DNA of 64,000 bases from Fluviicola sp. (GTDB lineage: Bacteria; Bacteroidota; Bacteroidia; Flavobacteriales_D; Crocinitomicaceae): contig JAGOAZ010000001.1 in assembly GCA_017983675.1 (NCBI GenBank), forward strand, positions 260,634-324,633. Reading direction: 5' to 3'. The notes beneath the pieces were generated by a model. It was not told the origin of the DNA and ran no database searches. It saw nothing but the letters and a program-made list of their open reading frames with translations. Position numbers and translations under genes: made by a program. This document shows positions 16,720 through 27,318 of the stretch, piece after piece (the first letter of the stretch is position 1; every line of letters starts with the position of its first letter).

Positions 16720-17424
16720 ATGGATAAACGGATTCCTGTTTCTTGGTCGCATGCATTAAAAGATAGGTTGGACCTGGTGCAATTCCATCAATTAATGGAC
16801 TTTGTCAATGAAGCCTACGCGCAAGCTCCGAATGCTATTTTTCCGCCAAAAAATGAAATTTTCCGAGCTTTGGAATTGTGTCCCTTCGATCAAGTGAAAG
16901 TGGTTATTTTAGGTCAAGATCCGTACCCAACCAAAGGACATGCACATGGCTTGTGTTTTAGTTGTGATGCGTCGGTTTATCCACTTCCAAAGAGTTTGCA
17001 GAATATTTTCAAAGAATTAGCAAGTGATTTGACCTGCTCGCCACCAAGTTCAGGCGATTTGTCGCATTGGGCAGAACAAGGTGTGTTGTTGTTGAACAAT
17101 TGCTTGTCCGTGCAAGAAGGACATCCATTAAGTCATGCAAACAAAGGGTGGGAGGAATTTACCGATACGCTGATTCAGGTCATAAACGAACAACTATCAG
17201 ATGTAGTTTTTGTGTTGTGGGGAAAACCAGCGCAACAAAAAGCACAAAATGTCGACAACAAAAAACATGCTGTTTTAATTGCTCCACATCCATCTCCGTT
17301 GTCAGCTTACCGTGGATTTTTTGGGAGCAAACCTTTTTCAACAGTCAATTCCTTGTTGGAAAAGAGCGGGAATTCACCAATCAATTGGGTGAATGAATCA
17401 ATAAATGCTCATTTGCTTTTTTAA
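16720..17424 (+). CDS. ung: Uracil-DNA glycosylase, family 1
   Basis: 234 residues. Removes uracil from DNA in base excision repair. The catalytic motif GQDPYP (water-activating Asp) is near residues 66-71 and the HPSPLSAYRGFFG loop is near 190-202. Full length and intact. Convergent with and overlapping the next gene by 4 bp. Confidence 0.96.
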   Translation: MDKRIPVSWSHALKDRLDLVQFHQLMDFVNEAYAQAPNAIFPPKNEIFRALELCPFDQVKVVILGQDPYPTKGHAHGLCFSCDASVYPLPKSLQNIFKELASDLTCSPPSSGDLSHWAEQGVLLLNNCLSVQEGHPLSHANKGWEEFTDTLIQVINEQLSDVVFVLWGKPAQQKAQNVDNKKHAVLIAPHPSPLSAYRGFFGSKPFSTVNSLLEKSGNSPINWVNESINAHLLF

Positions 17425-19496
17425 AGTGATAAGCGCAGTTGAAGCGTAATATCGGACTTGTGGTTTCCGTTGATTTCTTCTGCTCCTGAACCAATTGTGG
17501 TGCGGTCGCTAAAAATACTCGTGCCATACTTTATCCAAAAATCCCAATGTTTCAAGAACGAATAGCGGAATAAGAAATAAGCGCGTGAACCTTGGTAATA
17601 ATAAGCTGGAACGGAAAACACACCAATGGCATTGTTTTCAAAAGTATAAATCCGCGCGTCGTAACTATCTGTTTCAAAGAGTGCATACCGCAGCGATAAA
17701 TCGAAGGGGTTGCTTTTGGGATGAAGCACGATGTCTTGTGTCATGATCCAACCGGATTCAGGCGTATTGCTCGGTCTGTTGATGGTCACAAACTCCACCC
17801 GACTTTTTAATTGAATGCCATCTGTGACCTGATAATTCATGTTCAAGCGGTAATTTCGTTGTATTACATTTTCAAGCGGTGTAATGGTTCCGTCCGAATT
17901 ACGGCTATTTTTTTGCCGAACTTGCATGCGAAAACGCCCATACACTTCGAGTGTTTTTGAGGGACGAAAAACGGGTTGAAATAAAAATTCGTATCCTTTT
18001 GAGGGAGCATCTACTTGGAATTTCAACCAAGGAAAACGAAAGTAATCTGCATACATGTTGAGCGTCCATGCTGAAGCGATTTTCACTTTTGCACCTAGAA
18101 ACAATCCCTTTTCGTTTTGTGTAGCCGTTCCTTCTGAAAATCCGTTGTTGTAAAACGAATGATATCCTGGTTCGTAATTTCGGTAAATAACAGCCACCGA
18201 AACCCGCGGGTCCAAAACTGCTAACATTCCGTGTAATTGCGCCACTTGTTTGCTGTGACCGGCATAAGCAACCTCGCCAAAAAAGTTGGCGTTTTTATAG
18301 GTGAAATTATAATCCGAACTAAAAGTTGTTGTTTCAGTTCCACGAAAAACAAAGTTATTGTAAGGAACAGAATCTTTAGTAATCACAGATGAATATTGTT
18401 GATTGACAGCCGCTAATCCTACTGAAAAAGCACGCGAATGATAGGTGAGATAGGCTCCAGCAACACGTTCTGAGAAGCGATTTTTTTTCGCGATCTCTGC
18501 GTTGGTTCGGTGCAAGCCCGAAAAGTCAATGGCGGATACTTGATCCAAGGTATTCACGACACTATCGTTTATCGAAGTTCCATCAATGCGTTTGTGACTT
18601 ACAAAGGTCAATAAGCTAACTTTTTTGTATGCAAAAACTGCTGCACCGCCACGGAAATACCGGTTTTCATCGACAGAAGTATACGGACGCAATAAATTAG
18701 CTGTGCGTTTGGACGAAAAAATATCTGCCGTTTTTCCAAAAGCATATCCCGACCATGTGTTCAAACCTTGTCCAACTTGCACCAAATAATCGCCAAGTGC
18801 AACGGCTTGAATATATTTTCCGCCTTTGTAATACAAGTGAGCAGAATAAAAATCAAATCCCTTGGGTTGTGAACCCTTGAAAAAAGCTTCACCTGGATCT
18901 TTGTCTGCAGTAATTCCGGCGCTCAAATTTGTTCGGTACGAATAGCGAAAACGCGCATAATAATGATCCGGATTTCCGTGGTAATAATTATTGGAAGTTG
19001 CCAAAATAGAGTCGGGAACCTTGGTGTAACCTTGCTTGAATTCGGGAGTGCGTTGGTAACGTAGTATCCAGTCAAATCGCCCGTTTTTGATTGCTTCGTG
19101 AAACGTGATGTGCAATTGATCGAGCTTATCATCGACACGCACAAATGGTAATACCTGTTCGATGATGGTCAAGTCCCAATAGGCCAAACTTTGCAATTCG
19201 TAAATTGAAATCAGTTTCCCGAATTGCTTGATGTGCAACAATAAGTCGTTGATTTGTATGTCGGTTAATAATTGCAAGGATTTCAACGTTTCAAAATCAG
19301 CTGTATTTAGGTTCAAGGGATGTTCGAAATAATAGTCCAATTGTTCGAAAACGTTAGTTAAATCCAATTCTTCCGCTTCGTTTTGCTCCGATAAAAATTC
19401 GATGCGCTGTTGAATGATTTCGTTCTTTTCTTGTGAAAAAGAATACCCGCAATGCAACAAAAACAGGAGCCAAAACCAAATAAGCTTACTTTTCAT
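17421..19496 (-). CDS. Helix-hairpin-helix protein with outer-membrane barrel-like body
   Basis: 691 residues. Signal peptide MKSKLIWFWLLFLLHCGYSFSQ, then a ComEA-like helix-hairpin-helix pair (about 57-115: LNTADFETLKSLQLLTDIQI and GKLISIYELQSL), then about 550 residues of amphipathic beta strands rich in aromatic residues, ending in LQLRLSL, the aromatic/hydrophobic end typical of outer-membrane barrels. The HHH part would face the periplasm. The gene overlaps the start of the PorV-like gene's stop region (11 bp), so they are co-transcribed. Function not known; a DNA-related role at the outer membrane is possible but unproven. Confidence 0.75.
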   Translation of the reverse strand: MKSKLIWFWLLFLLHCGYSFSQEKNEIIQQRIEFLSEQNEAEELDLTNVFEQLDYYFEHPLNLNTADFETLKSLQLLTDIQINDLLLHIKQFGKLISIYELQSLAYWDLTIIEQVLPFVRVDDKLDQLHITFHEAIKNGRFDWILRYQRTPEFKQGYTKVPDSILATSNNYYHGNPDHYYARFRYSYRTNLSAGITADKDPGEAFFKGSQPKGFDFYSAHLYYKGGKYIQAVALGDYLVQVGQGLNTWSGYAFGKTADIFSSKRTANLLRPYTSVDENRYFRGGAAVFAYKKVSLLTFVSHKRIDGTSINDSVVNTLDQVSAIDFSGLHRTNAEIAKKNRFSERVAGAYLTYHSRAFSVGLAAVNQQYSSVITKDSVPYNNFVFRGTETTTFSSDYNFTYKNANFFGEVAYAGHSKQVAQLHGMLAVLDPRVSVAVIYRNYEPGYHSFYNNGFSEGTATQNEKGLFLGAKVKIASAWTLNMYADYFRFPWLKFQVDAPSKGYEFLFQPVFRPSKTLEVYGRFRMQVRQKNSRNSDGTITPLENVIQRNYRLNMNYQVTDGIQLKSRVEFVTINRPSNTPESGWIMTQDIVLHPKSNPFDLSLRYALFETDSYDARIYTFENNAIGVFSVPAYYYQGSRAYFLFRYSFLKHWDFWIKYGTSIFSDRTTIGSGAEEINGNHKSDITLQLRLSL

Positions 19497-20313
19497 GCTG
19501 CTTGAATTGGTAATTAAATCCGATGCCTGGCGTCCAACCTAAATACGGATGGAATTGTGAACTGAGGTCGATTTGCAGCTTGTTTTTAAGGTAAGAAAAA
19601 CCAAATGCGAATAAAAAGGGTTGCGTTTGAGTTCCCAAACGGAAAGCAAACGATTCATTTGGAAAGTACTCGAAAGCACATTTTGCATTCATGGGATAAA
19701 GCACTTGTTTTTCTAATTCAAACAGCGTTTTTACTTTTTTGGATGGTTCGTAGCTTGCGCCCAATTTCATCGTTGTGCCATAGCGGTCTCCGTTTTTCCA
19801 AATGGTTTGTCGACCAATGTTGAACACACTCATGCCCATTTTCCATTTCGGTGAAAGCGTCGCTAAAAATCCTGCTTCAATTGTACCTTTTAACGTTGAA
19901 CCGTAATTTCCGCCTAACCGTAATTGATTCAAATTACCTTGTACACCAAAGGAAATATTGTCGCTTAGTGCGAGTGCATAGCCCATTCCGATGCGTGAAA
20001 AGCGAAATTGCTCGTAGCCATAAAACTGTGCACCAACAGAAAACGCTCCTTTTTTAACAGGAATTACTCCGGCAAGCGCTTGTTGTTGGACTTCTTTTGC
20101 TAAAAAACGGGTTTGATAAAACACGCCGACCTGCACTGAATTTTTCACAGAAACAACACCCGGATTATGGAAATACGACCAGCAATCATTGATTGTTACA
20201 CTTGTATTTGCTAATGCGTTGGCGCGTGCACCAACAGGTAAAACGACTTGTCCATAAAGCGATTTTACGGTGGTCAGCAACAAAAATATGAGAAGATTGC
20301 GCAATTGTATCAT
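19486..20313 (-). CDS. PorV/PorQ-like outer-membrane protein
   Basis: 275 residues from ATG at 20313 (MIQLRNLLIFLLLTTVKSLYGQ, a signal peptide). The motif LPVGARANALANTSVTINDCWSYFHNPG near 25-52 (shown in part) resembles the start of PorV/PorQ/UPF0164 proteins (GARALGMGGA...NPA). The rest is antiparallel beta strands. A longer in-frame start at 20403 would add an aromatic stretch that looks like non-coding sequence. PorV-type proteins take part in type IX secretion; whether this copy does is unclear. Confidence 0.7.
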   Translation of the reverse strand: MIQLRNLLIFLLLTTVKSLYGQVVLPVGARANALANTSVTINDCWSYFHNPGVVSVKNSVQVGVFYQTRFLAKEVQQQALAGVIPVKKGAFSVGAQFYGYEQFRFSRIGMGYALALSDNISFGVQGNLNQLRLGGNYGSTLKGTIEAGFLATLSPKWKMGMSVFNIGRQTIWKNGDRYGTTMKLGASYEPSKKVKTLFELEKQVLYPMNAKCAFEYFPNESFAFRLGTQTQPFLFAFGFSYLKNKLQIDLSSQFHPYLGWTPGIGFNYQFKQHEK

Positions 20314-20442
20314 GTAGTAGTAGTTTGGACAGATCCAGTACCAACGAAAATAGAAAAAAAACGTGACAAAACAAAAGAAATTTATTGAAAAAAAATCAGT
20401 CAACTTTTTTCTGTTTTACAAGGTTGTCGCTTCGATATTCCT

Positions 20443-20450
20443 TACATTTG
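20443..20450 (+). promoter_or_regulatory. -7 element before the PfkB kinase
   Basis: TACATTTG, 19 bp before the ATG at 20470, with TTG at 20424-20426 (16-bp spacer). Confidence 0.55.
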
Positions 20451-20469
20451 CGCAATTAAAATTGAGTAA

Positions 20470-21399
20470 ATGAGTTTATTAACAGTAGGTAGCGTTGCGT
20501 TTGATGCAATTGAAACGCCTTTCGGAAAAACAGATAAAATTGTAGGTGGTGCAGGTACGTATATTGCGTTGTCCGCATCAAATTTCACAAACGATCAAAA
20601 AATTGTCTCTGTAGTTGGAGATGATTTCCCTCAAGAAACATTAGCAACATTGACTGCTAAAGGAGTTGATTTAGCTGGTTTGCAAATCAAACAAGGTGAA
20701 AAAACGTTTTTCTGGTCGGGGAAATACCACAACGACATGAACTCACGCGATACGTTGGTAACTGAGTTGAACGTATTAGAAAATTTTGATCCAATTATTC
20801 CCGCAAGTTACCAAGGAGTTGATTACTTAATGTTAGGAAATTTAGCACCTTCAGTGCAACGTCAAGTGATTGAACGTTTGGAAACGCGTCCGAAATTAAT
20901 CGCAATGGATACCATGAATTTCTGGATGGATATTGCATTGGACGATTTAAAAACGACATTGAAATTAGTTGATGTTTTGATCATCAATGACGAAGAAGCA
21001 CGCCAATTGTCAAACGAATATTCGTTGGTAAAAGCAGCGAAAGTGATTCGTTCAATGGGACCATCAACCTTGATTATCAAAAAAGGGGAACACGGAGCGT
21101 TGTTGTTCCAAGGAGAAAAAGTATTCTTCGCACCAGCGTTGCCTTTAGAAGATGTGTTCGATCCAACAGGAGCAGGGGATACATTCGCTGGAGGTTTCAT
21201 CGGATTCATTGCAGCAACGGATGACGCATCTTTTGAAAACATGAAACGTGCCATCATTGCAGGTTCTGCATTGGCTTCTTTTTGTGTTGAAAAATTCGGA
21301 ACGCAACGTTTGTTAGAAATTACGCGTCCTGAAATTGATGCACGTATCCAAGAATTTATCTCGTTAACAAATTTTGAAATGAACGCCGTAATCGGTTAA
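20470..21399 (+). CDS. PfkB-family sugar/nucleoside kinase
   Basis: 309 residues. N-terminal GGAGTYIALSAS near 26-37 and C-terminal catalytic DPTGAGDTFAGGFIG near 230-244 are the two PfkB signatures. Phosphorylates a sugar or nucleoside hydroxyl; the substrate cannot be read from the sequence. Followed within 34 bp by the DUF349 gene. Confidence 0.88.
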   Translation: MSLLTVGSVAFDAIETPFGKTDKIVGGAGTYIALSASNFTNDQKIVSVVGDDFPQETLATLTAKGVDLAGLQIKQGEKTFFWSGKYHNDMNSRDTLVTELNVLENFDPIIPASYQGVDYLMLGNLAPSVQRQVIERLETRPKLIAMDTMNFWMDIALDDLKTTLKLVDVLIINDEEARQLSNEYSLVKAAKVIRSMGPSTLIIKKGEHGALLFQGEKVFFAPALPLEDVFDPTGAGDTFAGGFIGFIAATDDASFENMKRAIIAGSALASFCVEKFGTQRLLEITRPEIDARIQEFISLTNFEMNAVIG

Positions 21400-21432
21400 T
21401 AAATTATAATGTAATCCGCTAATAGCTTAACA

Positions 21433-23136
21433 ATGGAAAAAATAGCCTTATTAGATACTCTGAAAACCTTGTCACAACAAGAAGACGTATTATCAGTAGC
21501 ACGTGAAGTAAGTGAACTTCGTTCGCGTTTTGAAGATGTTGTTATCGAAGAAGATAGACAATTTCAAATCAAACAATTGGAAGCCCAAGAACGTGGTGAA
21601 ACAGTTGAAGAACAACCGGAGGATTTAATCCGTCAGGAGTTTTACAACTTGTACGGCGAATTCCGTGAAAAAAGAAATACAGCACAACGCGAGAGAAAAG
21701 AATCGGAAGAGGCTAATTTACGCCGCAAACGTTCGTTGATTGACCGTTTGAAAGTGGTGATTGAGAAAGAGGAAAATATTGGGGCAGCGTTAACGGCTTA
21801 CAAAGAAATTCACGAACAATGGAAAGAAGTTGGTGATATTCCACGCGACAAACGTCAAGACATGCAATCGGAATATTCCCGCTTGTTGGAAACGTTTTTC
21901 TACCACATTAAAATTTACCGCGAATTACGCGAACACGATTTACACCGCAACCAACAGTTGAAATTGGATGTCATCAAACGTATTCAAGCATTGGCTGCAG
22001 TTGAGAACATCAAAGATGTGGAACAATCGATCAAAGCCTTGCAAAACGAATGGGACGAAACAGGACCAATTGGTAATGAGGAATGGGAAAATATCAAAAA
22101 CTTGTATTGGGATGCAGTGCGCGCAGCGTACACACGTATTCAAGGTTTTTACGATGAAAAACGTACCGAAATAGCTGAGAATCTCGAGAAAAAGAAATCA
22201 ATTGCACAACGTGCTGCTGAATTAGTTGAACAAGTCAAAGCAGAAGTTCCAAAAGATTGGAAAGAAGTGACTGATGTATTGATTGGTTTACAGAACGAGT
22301 GGAAAACAATTGGTTTTGGTCCACGCAAAGAAAACGAAGAAATTTGGAAAGAATTCCGTGCTTCGTGTGATGCGTTTTTTGAAACTAAAAAATCATTTTT
22401 TGATACAATTCGCTCACAGTTTGATGGTGTAGCTGAAAAGAAACAAGCGTTGATCCAAAAGTTAGAAGCCATTAAAACGTCTACTGAATGGAAAGCTACA
22501 TCTGAAAAAATTGTTGCGCTTCAAAAAGAATGGAAAACGCTTGGGAATGCTGGTCATAAATTCGAGCAAAAATTGTGGAAAGAATTCAGAGCAGCTTGCG
22601 ATCATTTCTTCAATGCAAAACAAGCTCATTTCTCAGAGCAAGATCAAGCCTTGGCAGGTAATTTAACTGCTAAAAACGAATTGATTGAAAAAATCAAAAC
22701 AACAGTTCTTCCAGAAGATAAAAAAGAAGCGTTGGCCTTGTTGCGTGATTTTGCAGCAGCTTTCAATGCCATTGGTTTTGTGCCAATGAAAGAAAAAGAC
22801 AATGTTTTCCAAGCATACAGAGAAGCATTGAATGGTCATTACGAAAAATTAAAATTGGAAGGCGCCGAACAAGACCGCATGATGTTCCAAGCTAAAATGG
22901 ATACCATGAAAGCTAGTCCAAATGCTGATAAAGCATTAGCACGAGAAAAATCGGACTTGAACGAAAAAATGAATCAATTGAAATCCGATATTTTGCAATA
23001 CGAAAACAACCTTGGTTTCTTCGCGAAATCGAAAGGAGCGGATGCGCTACGCAAGGAGGTCGAAAACAAGATTGCTGCTGCACACAGAAAAATTGAGGAC
23101 ATCAAAAATAAAATCAAGCTATTAGCTTCAAATTAA
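21433..23136 (+). CDS. DUF349 repeat protein
   Basis: 567 residues, highly charged and helical. At least five DUF349 repeats, each with the pattern LQNEWKxIGxxPRxxxxxxWKxF: near 120-150, 190-220, 275-310, 350-385 and 430-460. No signal peptide, so cytoplasmic. The repeat forms long coiled helices; function in Bacteroidota is not established. Frequent Lys/Glu and a C-terminal coiled coil (KSDLNEKMNQLKSDILQYEN). Confidence 0.85.
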   Translation: MEKIALLDTLKTLSQQEDVLSVAREVSELRSRFEDVVIEEDRQFQIKQLEAQERGETVEEQPEDLIRQEFYNLYGEFREKRNTAQRERKESEEANLRRKRSLIDRLKVVIEKEENIGAALTAYKEIHEQWKEVGDIPRDKRQDMQSEYSRLLETFFYHIKIYRELREHDLHRNQQLKLDVIKRIQALAAVENIKDVEQSIKALQNEWDETGPIGNEEWENIKNLYWDAVRAAYTRIQGFYDEKRTEIAENLEKKKSIAQRAAELVEQVKAEVPKDWKEVTDVLIGLQNEWKTIGFGPRKENEEIWKEFRASCDAFFETKKSFFDTIRSQFDGVAEKKQALIQKLEAIKTSTEWKATSEKIVALQKEWKTLGNAGHKFEQKLWKEFRAACDHFFNAKQAHFSEQDQALAGNLTAKNELIEKIKTTVLPEDKKEALALLRDFAAAFNAIGFVPMKEKDNVFQAYREALNGHYEKLKLEGAEQDRMMFQAKMDTMKASPNADKALAREKSDLNEKMNQLKSDILQYENNLGFFAKSKGADALRKEVENKIAAAHRKIEDIKNKIKLLASN

Positions 23137-23140
23137 ACGG

Positions 23141-23812
23141 ATGAATCGTTCCATTAACATCTTATTGCTGGTGTTTTCAATGCCAGCTCTTGCCTTCACA
23201 ATCATCGTAGGTTTTGATATTCCAATCGATTTTTTAAAAGGCTCAGGCGCAAATTTACCCTACAGACACATTGTTTTCTATGTGCTTGCAGGTATTCTCG
23301 CCTTGTTAATCGGACGACGTTCTGTTCACCATTGGGTGGGCGTTGGCATGACAAAAAATCCAAAGCGCTTTATTTGGTGCAGTGAAATTGGGAAAGAACG
23401 CAAACGTCAAGTACGCTTGTATTTGATCATTGAAGCAATCGTCGCTGGATTTTTTGCGTACACGACTTATTACTTAACACCAGAATCGTGGCCCTTGACT
23501 GCAGTTTACGGATTTATGATGCTCGATCAATTGTTGTTTTTATTCATTGCACAATCATGGTTCCGCATCGGAGTGACGAAAAATGCTGTTGTAGTAGCTG
23601 ATCGCGAAGTACGTATTTTGTATTTTTCAGGCTTGCGCAGGGTAGAGTCGCACCAACAAACGATCTACTTCGAATACATCGAAGAGTTGCAATTGTTTTT
23701 CCCTACAAATGCTATTCCAGCAGGAAAGTTTGCCGAATTCAGAGATTGTATCGAACAGCAAGTAAACCGCGACAAGGTTTTCTTTTCCGAGAAGTTTAAG
23801 GGGTTGAAGTAG
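23141..23812 (+). CDS. Hypothetical inner-membrane protein
   Basis: 223 residues. Four hydrophobic segments are visible at about 5-26, 43-60, 95-114 and 118-142, followed by a soluble beta-rich C-terminal half (about 145-223) that looks like a PH-like or cytoplasmic sensor tail (RVESHQQTIYFEYIEELQL). It starts 4 bp after the DUF349 gene and is probably co-transcribed. No family recognised. Confidence 0.7.
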   Translation: MNRSINILLLVFSMPALAFTIIVGFDIPIDFLKGSGANLPYRHIVFYVLAGILALLIGRRSVHHWVGVGMTKNPKRFIWCSEIGKERKRQVRLYLIIEAIVAGFFAYTTYYLTPESWPLTAVYGFMMLDQLLFLFIAQSWFRIGVTKNAVVVADREVRILYFSGLRRVESHQQTIYFEYIEELQLFFPTNAIPAGKFAEFRDCIEQQVNRDKVFFSEKFKGLK

Positions 23813-23816
23813 GGGG

Positions 23817-24911
23817 TTAAACGCTTTTCAATCGTTCTTCCACCAAAGCAATCACGTGTTCGTGGTCGAATCGCACGGTGCTTGCGCTCAAGGTTTTGTT
23901 CGACCATTTTTTTGGATTTCCGACGAAGGCATCAATGGCTTGCGCTAAGGACTGCTCATTCAACGATTCAAACAAATAGCCCAATTGACCATTGTGTAAC
24001 AATTCGATTGTTCCTCCTGCATTACTTCCAATGACTGTTGTGCCACTCGCCAACGCTTCAATGGTTACCATGCCAACAGTTTCTGCTTTACTCGCCATTA
24101 CAAACGCGTCAATTGCTTTGTAAAACACTTCAATGTCTTTTCGGAATGGACGAACAACAACACGTTCGCTCATGAAATGGCTTGCGCTGAATTGCTCCAT
24201 TGCTTGCGCATAATCATCGCCTTCGTTGACGGTTGGCGCTCCTAAAAACAGCACAATAATTTCCTTGTTCGTTGCTTGTTGCAATGCTTCTAACAACAAC
24301 AATTGTCCTTTTTGTGGGTCAAATCGCCCTGCTAATCCAATGATGATTTTATCCTGCGGCAACGACAACAAGGTACGCGCTGTTTCTTGTGATAAATTGT
24401 TGGTAAACGGCGCTCGATTGATACCACTTGGAATAACAATTACCTTGTTTTTTGGCATGTGCGTTTTTTCCAATACTTGCGTTTTTAACCATTCCAAAGG
24501 ACAACTCCATGTGTCCAATTGCCGAAAACGAATGGTGTGCAACAGATTTCTTTTTGAAACGCCTAATTGCATTTCCATGAAATAATGAACCTTGAAGCTA
24601 GATTTCCCCCAAAACTTGGCAGCAACGGACACACTCATGTCGCGCACATCACGCAAAATCAAATGGTCGATGTTTAAGTTATTCAGTTGGTTGCGCAGTT
24701 GTTTTGCAGCCTTGAAATCGTAGTATTTGCGGTGCTTGTTAATACATACAACAGGAATGTTGTTTTCAGCACAATAATTATGAAACGGTGTATTTTCCAA
24801 GCAGAAAGCCCACACTTCGTGCCCCTTTTCCAACATCCATTGGGCATTTTTGGCTTGGTTCATTTCCAAACCACCCCAACTTTCTGTTCCGCATATATAA
24901 GCTATTCGCAT
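23817..24911 (-). CDS. Glycosyltransferase family 4-type (GT-B)
   Basis: 364 residues. N-terminal Rossmann domain (MRIAYICGTESWGGLEMNQA) and a C-terminal GT1 domain with GLAGRFDPQKGQ near 194-205 and the donor-binding EALASGTTVIGSNAGGTIEL near 283-302. Retaining nucleotide-sugar transferase, acceptor unknown; likely lipopolysaccharide, capsule or glycolipid. Convergent with the membrane protein gene. Confidence 0.88.
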   Translation of the reverse strand: MRIAYICGTESWGGLEMNQAKNAQWMLEKGHEVWAFCLENTPFHNYCAENNIPVVCINKHRKYYDFKAAKQLRNQLNNLNIDHLILRDVRDMSVSVAAKFWGKSSFKVHYFMEMQLGVSKRNLLHTIRFRQLDTWSCPLEWLKTQVLEKTHMPKNKVIVIPSGINRAPFTNNLSQETARTLLSLPQDKIIIGLAGRFDPQKGQLLLLEALQQATNKEIIVLFLGAPTVNEGDDYAQAMEQFSASHFMSERVVVRPFRKDIEVFYKAIDAFVMASKAETVGMVTIEALASGTTVIGSNAGGTIELLHNGQLGYLFESLNEQSLAQAIDAFVGNPKKWSNKTLSASTVRFDHEHVIALVEERLKSV

Positions 24912-24941
24912 GCTGTAAAATTAAGCAACTTGAACCAATTT

Positions 24942-27215
24942 TTACTCTTTGATAAAAGAGATCGTGCTCGAACTACTTGTTGTTTGAACACGAACGAAGT
25001 ATTTTCCTGGAGCTAAATCAGATAAGTTGAGGTTGTTGTGCTCAAAATCTACAGGAAGTAATTGCCCCACTAAATTCACCACGGTCACCGAAATAATGGT
25101 TTCCTCTTTTTGTGTTGGAACAAGCGTCAGGATTTTTTTCGCAGGATTGGGATATGCAATGATGGAAGGAGCAAGATGCTCATCAATACTTGCCGAACTT
25201 GTCGGATCAACTTCTAAATGACTGATACCACCCAAATCTTGTCCGATAAATAAATTCAATTTCCCATCATTGTCGCAATCGTCTACAAAAAACGAACTGT
25301 ATGCACCAACGTTAATCCCCAAGAATTCGTGCGAAACCAATGAAAATGATTCTCCAGCAGCCAACTTATTGTCGATATCGGTGTAATAGTGTAATTTTCC
25401 ATCAAACGCGCCAACAAATAATTGCAAGGTGTCGTTCACATTAAAAAAGTGTGGAATAGCAAAACCTTCTGGCGTACTAGCTACATCGACATTTCCCAGT
25501 TGAGTATTCATCAAAGTAAACGATGGATTGTTTGCTGAACCAGTATTTTGGTAGTAAACAATTTCTCCTGTTTTTTTTCCGATGACCAAATCGAGTAAAT
25601 TGTCTTTGTTCAAATCAACTAACTGAGGAGCAGCAAATGTGTTCACTGCAATGCTATTTCCTAAATTATCCACTAAAGGAATTGGATTTACCAATGATAA
25701 GGGATTTCCTGTGCCACCATTATTCGTGTAGCGTAAAATGGTTCCGTCTTCTTTTCCAAGGAACAAATCATCATCGCCATCACCGTCTACATCACCAAAA
25801 GTAGGCACCAATCGAAAACCAAGATTGACCTGCGACAAATTCAAGTAATCTGAAGATGATTGCGCAAAACTCGTTGCACTTGCAGTTCCATTATTTATAT
25901 AAAGCAGCAACGAAATTTCTTTATCCAATACAGGTTTGTAGCGGAAATAATTGGCAACAAACAAATCTTTTTTTCCGTCACCATTTTGATCAACTAACAC
26001 CGGAATACTCCCAGTTCCATTATCGATCATGTCTTTTTGCAAGAATTCATTGGTTTGAAAAACAAAATTTGGCAACGAATTAGTTCCATTGTTTTTGTAA
26101 AAGAGGACGCTTTTTTGGTTTTCAGAAACCGTCCGTGCATTTGGTGCAACAATTAAATCCTTTGTTCCGTCAAAATCGACATCAACAAAATAGGCTGCGG
26201 GAAATAACTGCACCGAAGCTGTGGTTGAATTACTCGGAAATATGTGATCTTGGGCGATCATCGCACTATTAGAATTGGGTGTTGTTCCTCCGTTGGTTAA
26301 CAAGGTTAAATTGGTGTAAGCGACATCACCGATTACTAAATCCAATACATTGTTGTTATTGATATCCAATGCAAGAATGGTCGATCCGCTGTGTTTTTGT
26401 TGCACCGTTCCCGGTATTTTCTTGTCAGCTGTTTCATTTGCAAGTGGCATTTCTGGATTTGGAATGCTTCCATTCACGCAGGGACTTTGTTGGTCGTTCA
26501 AAAAGACATTGTTGTTGTTTGGATCTTCCCGAAATTGTCCCCAACATTCATTTTTCAATTCAAAAATGAGCGAATCGGAATGACCATATAGTTCTTGACT
26601 TTGGTTTTGATGGTATTCAATTCGTTCGCCTCCAATGTGAAATGTGAGCACATCGAAATCGCCATCACCTTCCACATCAACAATCGCAGGAATATCGCCA
26701 GCACTGACATATAAATTGGTATAACTTCCCAAGTAATTGGTGAACAAAACAGACTTTTCGAGTTGCCATTGCATGCCGATACTCGCATTCCCCGTGTTTT
26801 TATAGACTTTTATACCGCCAATTCCGTAGGTGAAAATATCGTTTTTGCCATCTTGGTTGTAATCAATAAAAGTGGTTCGGTAATCACAGTCGCTTGGAAA
26901 AAAACGGTGTGAGTTAAACACATATTCGTACGAAGAAACACTTCCATTGATCACTGTTTCATACAACAAAAATTGATTGTAACTTCGGTCAAAAACGACT
27001 AAATCATCATCGCCATCGTAATCGTAATCCAAGGAAGAAAATTGACCGTAATTGATTCCTCCAGCCCAAGGATGCGCGAGAACTGTTCCATTTACAGATA
27101 CCGGAATACTTGGATCAAAAACAAAGGAAAGATTGGTTTGAGCAGTCAATTTACTTGCGATTGCAGTCACAAAAAAGGTCCAAAACAATACTGAAAAAAC
27201 AGTGCGATGATTCAT
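24942..27215 (-). CDS. Secreted VCBS/FG-GAP repeat protein with T9SS sorting domain
   Basis: 757 residues. Signal peptide at the N-terminus ([20 protein letters not shown]), then many repeats of the FG-GAP/VCBS type with Ca-binding-like DxDxDGxxD motifs ([16 protein letters not shown] near 60-75, [24 protein letters not shown]). The last about 75 residues are a type A T9SS C-terminal sorting domain: [37 protein letters not shown]. Probably exported and attached to the cell surface as an adhesin-like propeller protein. Confidence 0.9.
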   Translation of the reverse strand: MNHRTVFSVLFWTFFVTAIASKLTAQTNLSFVFDPSIPVSVNGTVLAHPWAGGINYGQFSSLDYDYDGDDDLVVFDRSYNQFLLYETVINGSVSSYEYVFNSHRFFPSDCDYRTTFIDYNQDGKNDIFTYGIGGIKVYKNTGNASIGMQWQLEKSVLFTNYLGSYTNLYVSAGDIPAIVDVEGDGDFDVLTFHIGGERIEYHQNQSQELYGHSDSLIFELKNECWGQFREDPNNNNVFLNDQQSPCVNGSIPNPEMPLANETADKKIPGTVQQKHSGSTILALDINNNNVLDLVIGDVAYTNLTLLTNGGTTPNSNSAMIAQDHIFPSNSTTASVQLFPAAYFVDVDFDGTKDLIVAPNARTVSENQKSVLFYKNNGTNSLPNFVFQTNEFLQKDMIDNGTGSIPVLVDQNGDGKKDLFVANYFRYKPVLDKEISLLLYINNGTASATSFAQSSSDYLNLSQVNLGFRLVPTFGDVDGDGDDDLFLGKEDGTILRYTNNGGTGNPLSLVNPIPLVDNLGNSIAVNTFAAPQLVDLNKDNLLDLVIGKKTGEIVYYQNTGSANNPSFTLMNTQLGNVDVASTPEGFAIPHFFNVNDTLQLFVGAFDGKLHYYTDIDNKLAAGESFSLVSHEFLGINVGAYSSFFVDDCDNDGKLNLFIGQDLGGISHLEVDPTSSASIDEHLAPSIIAYPNPAKKILTLVPTQKEETIISVTVVNLVGQLLPVDFEHNNLNLSDLAPGKYFVRVQTTSSSSTISFIKE

Positions 27216-27305
27216 AGAAACGAATATATCAACTTTTTCTCGTTTTAACTTGTTTTCAGCTGTTAAAAAACAGAAAGAACGTTCGCTTTTTTGTAAAGAA
27301 TCGAT

Positions 27306-27313
27306 TACTTTTG
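27306..27313 (+). promoter_or_regulatory. -7 element before hemE
   Basis: TACTTTTG, 5 bp before the ATG at 27319, again suggesting a nearly leaderless transcript. The longer frame from 27250 begins upstream of it and is therefore unlikely. Confidence 0.55.
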
Positions 27314-27318
27314 CACGG

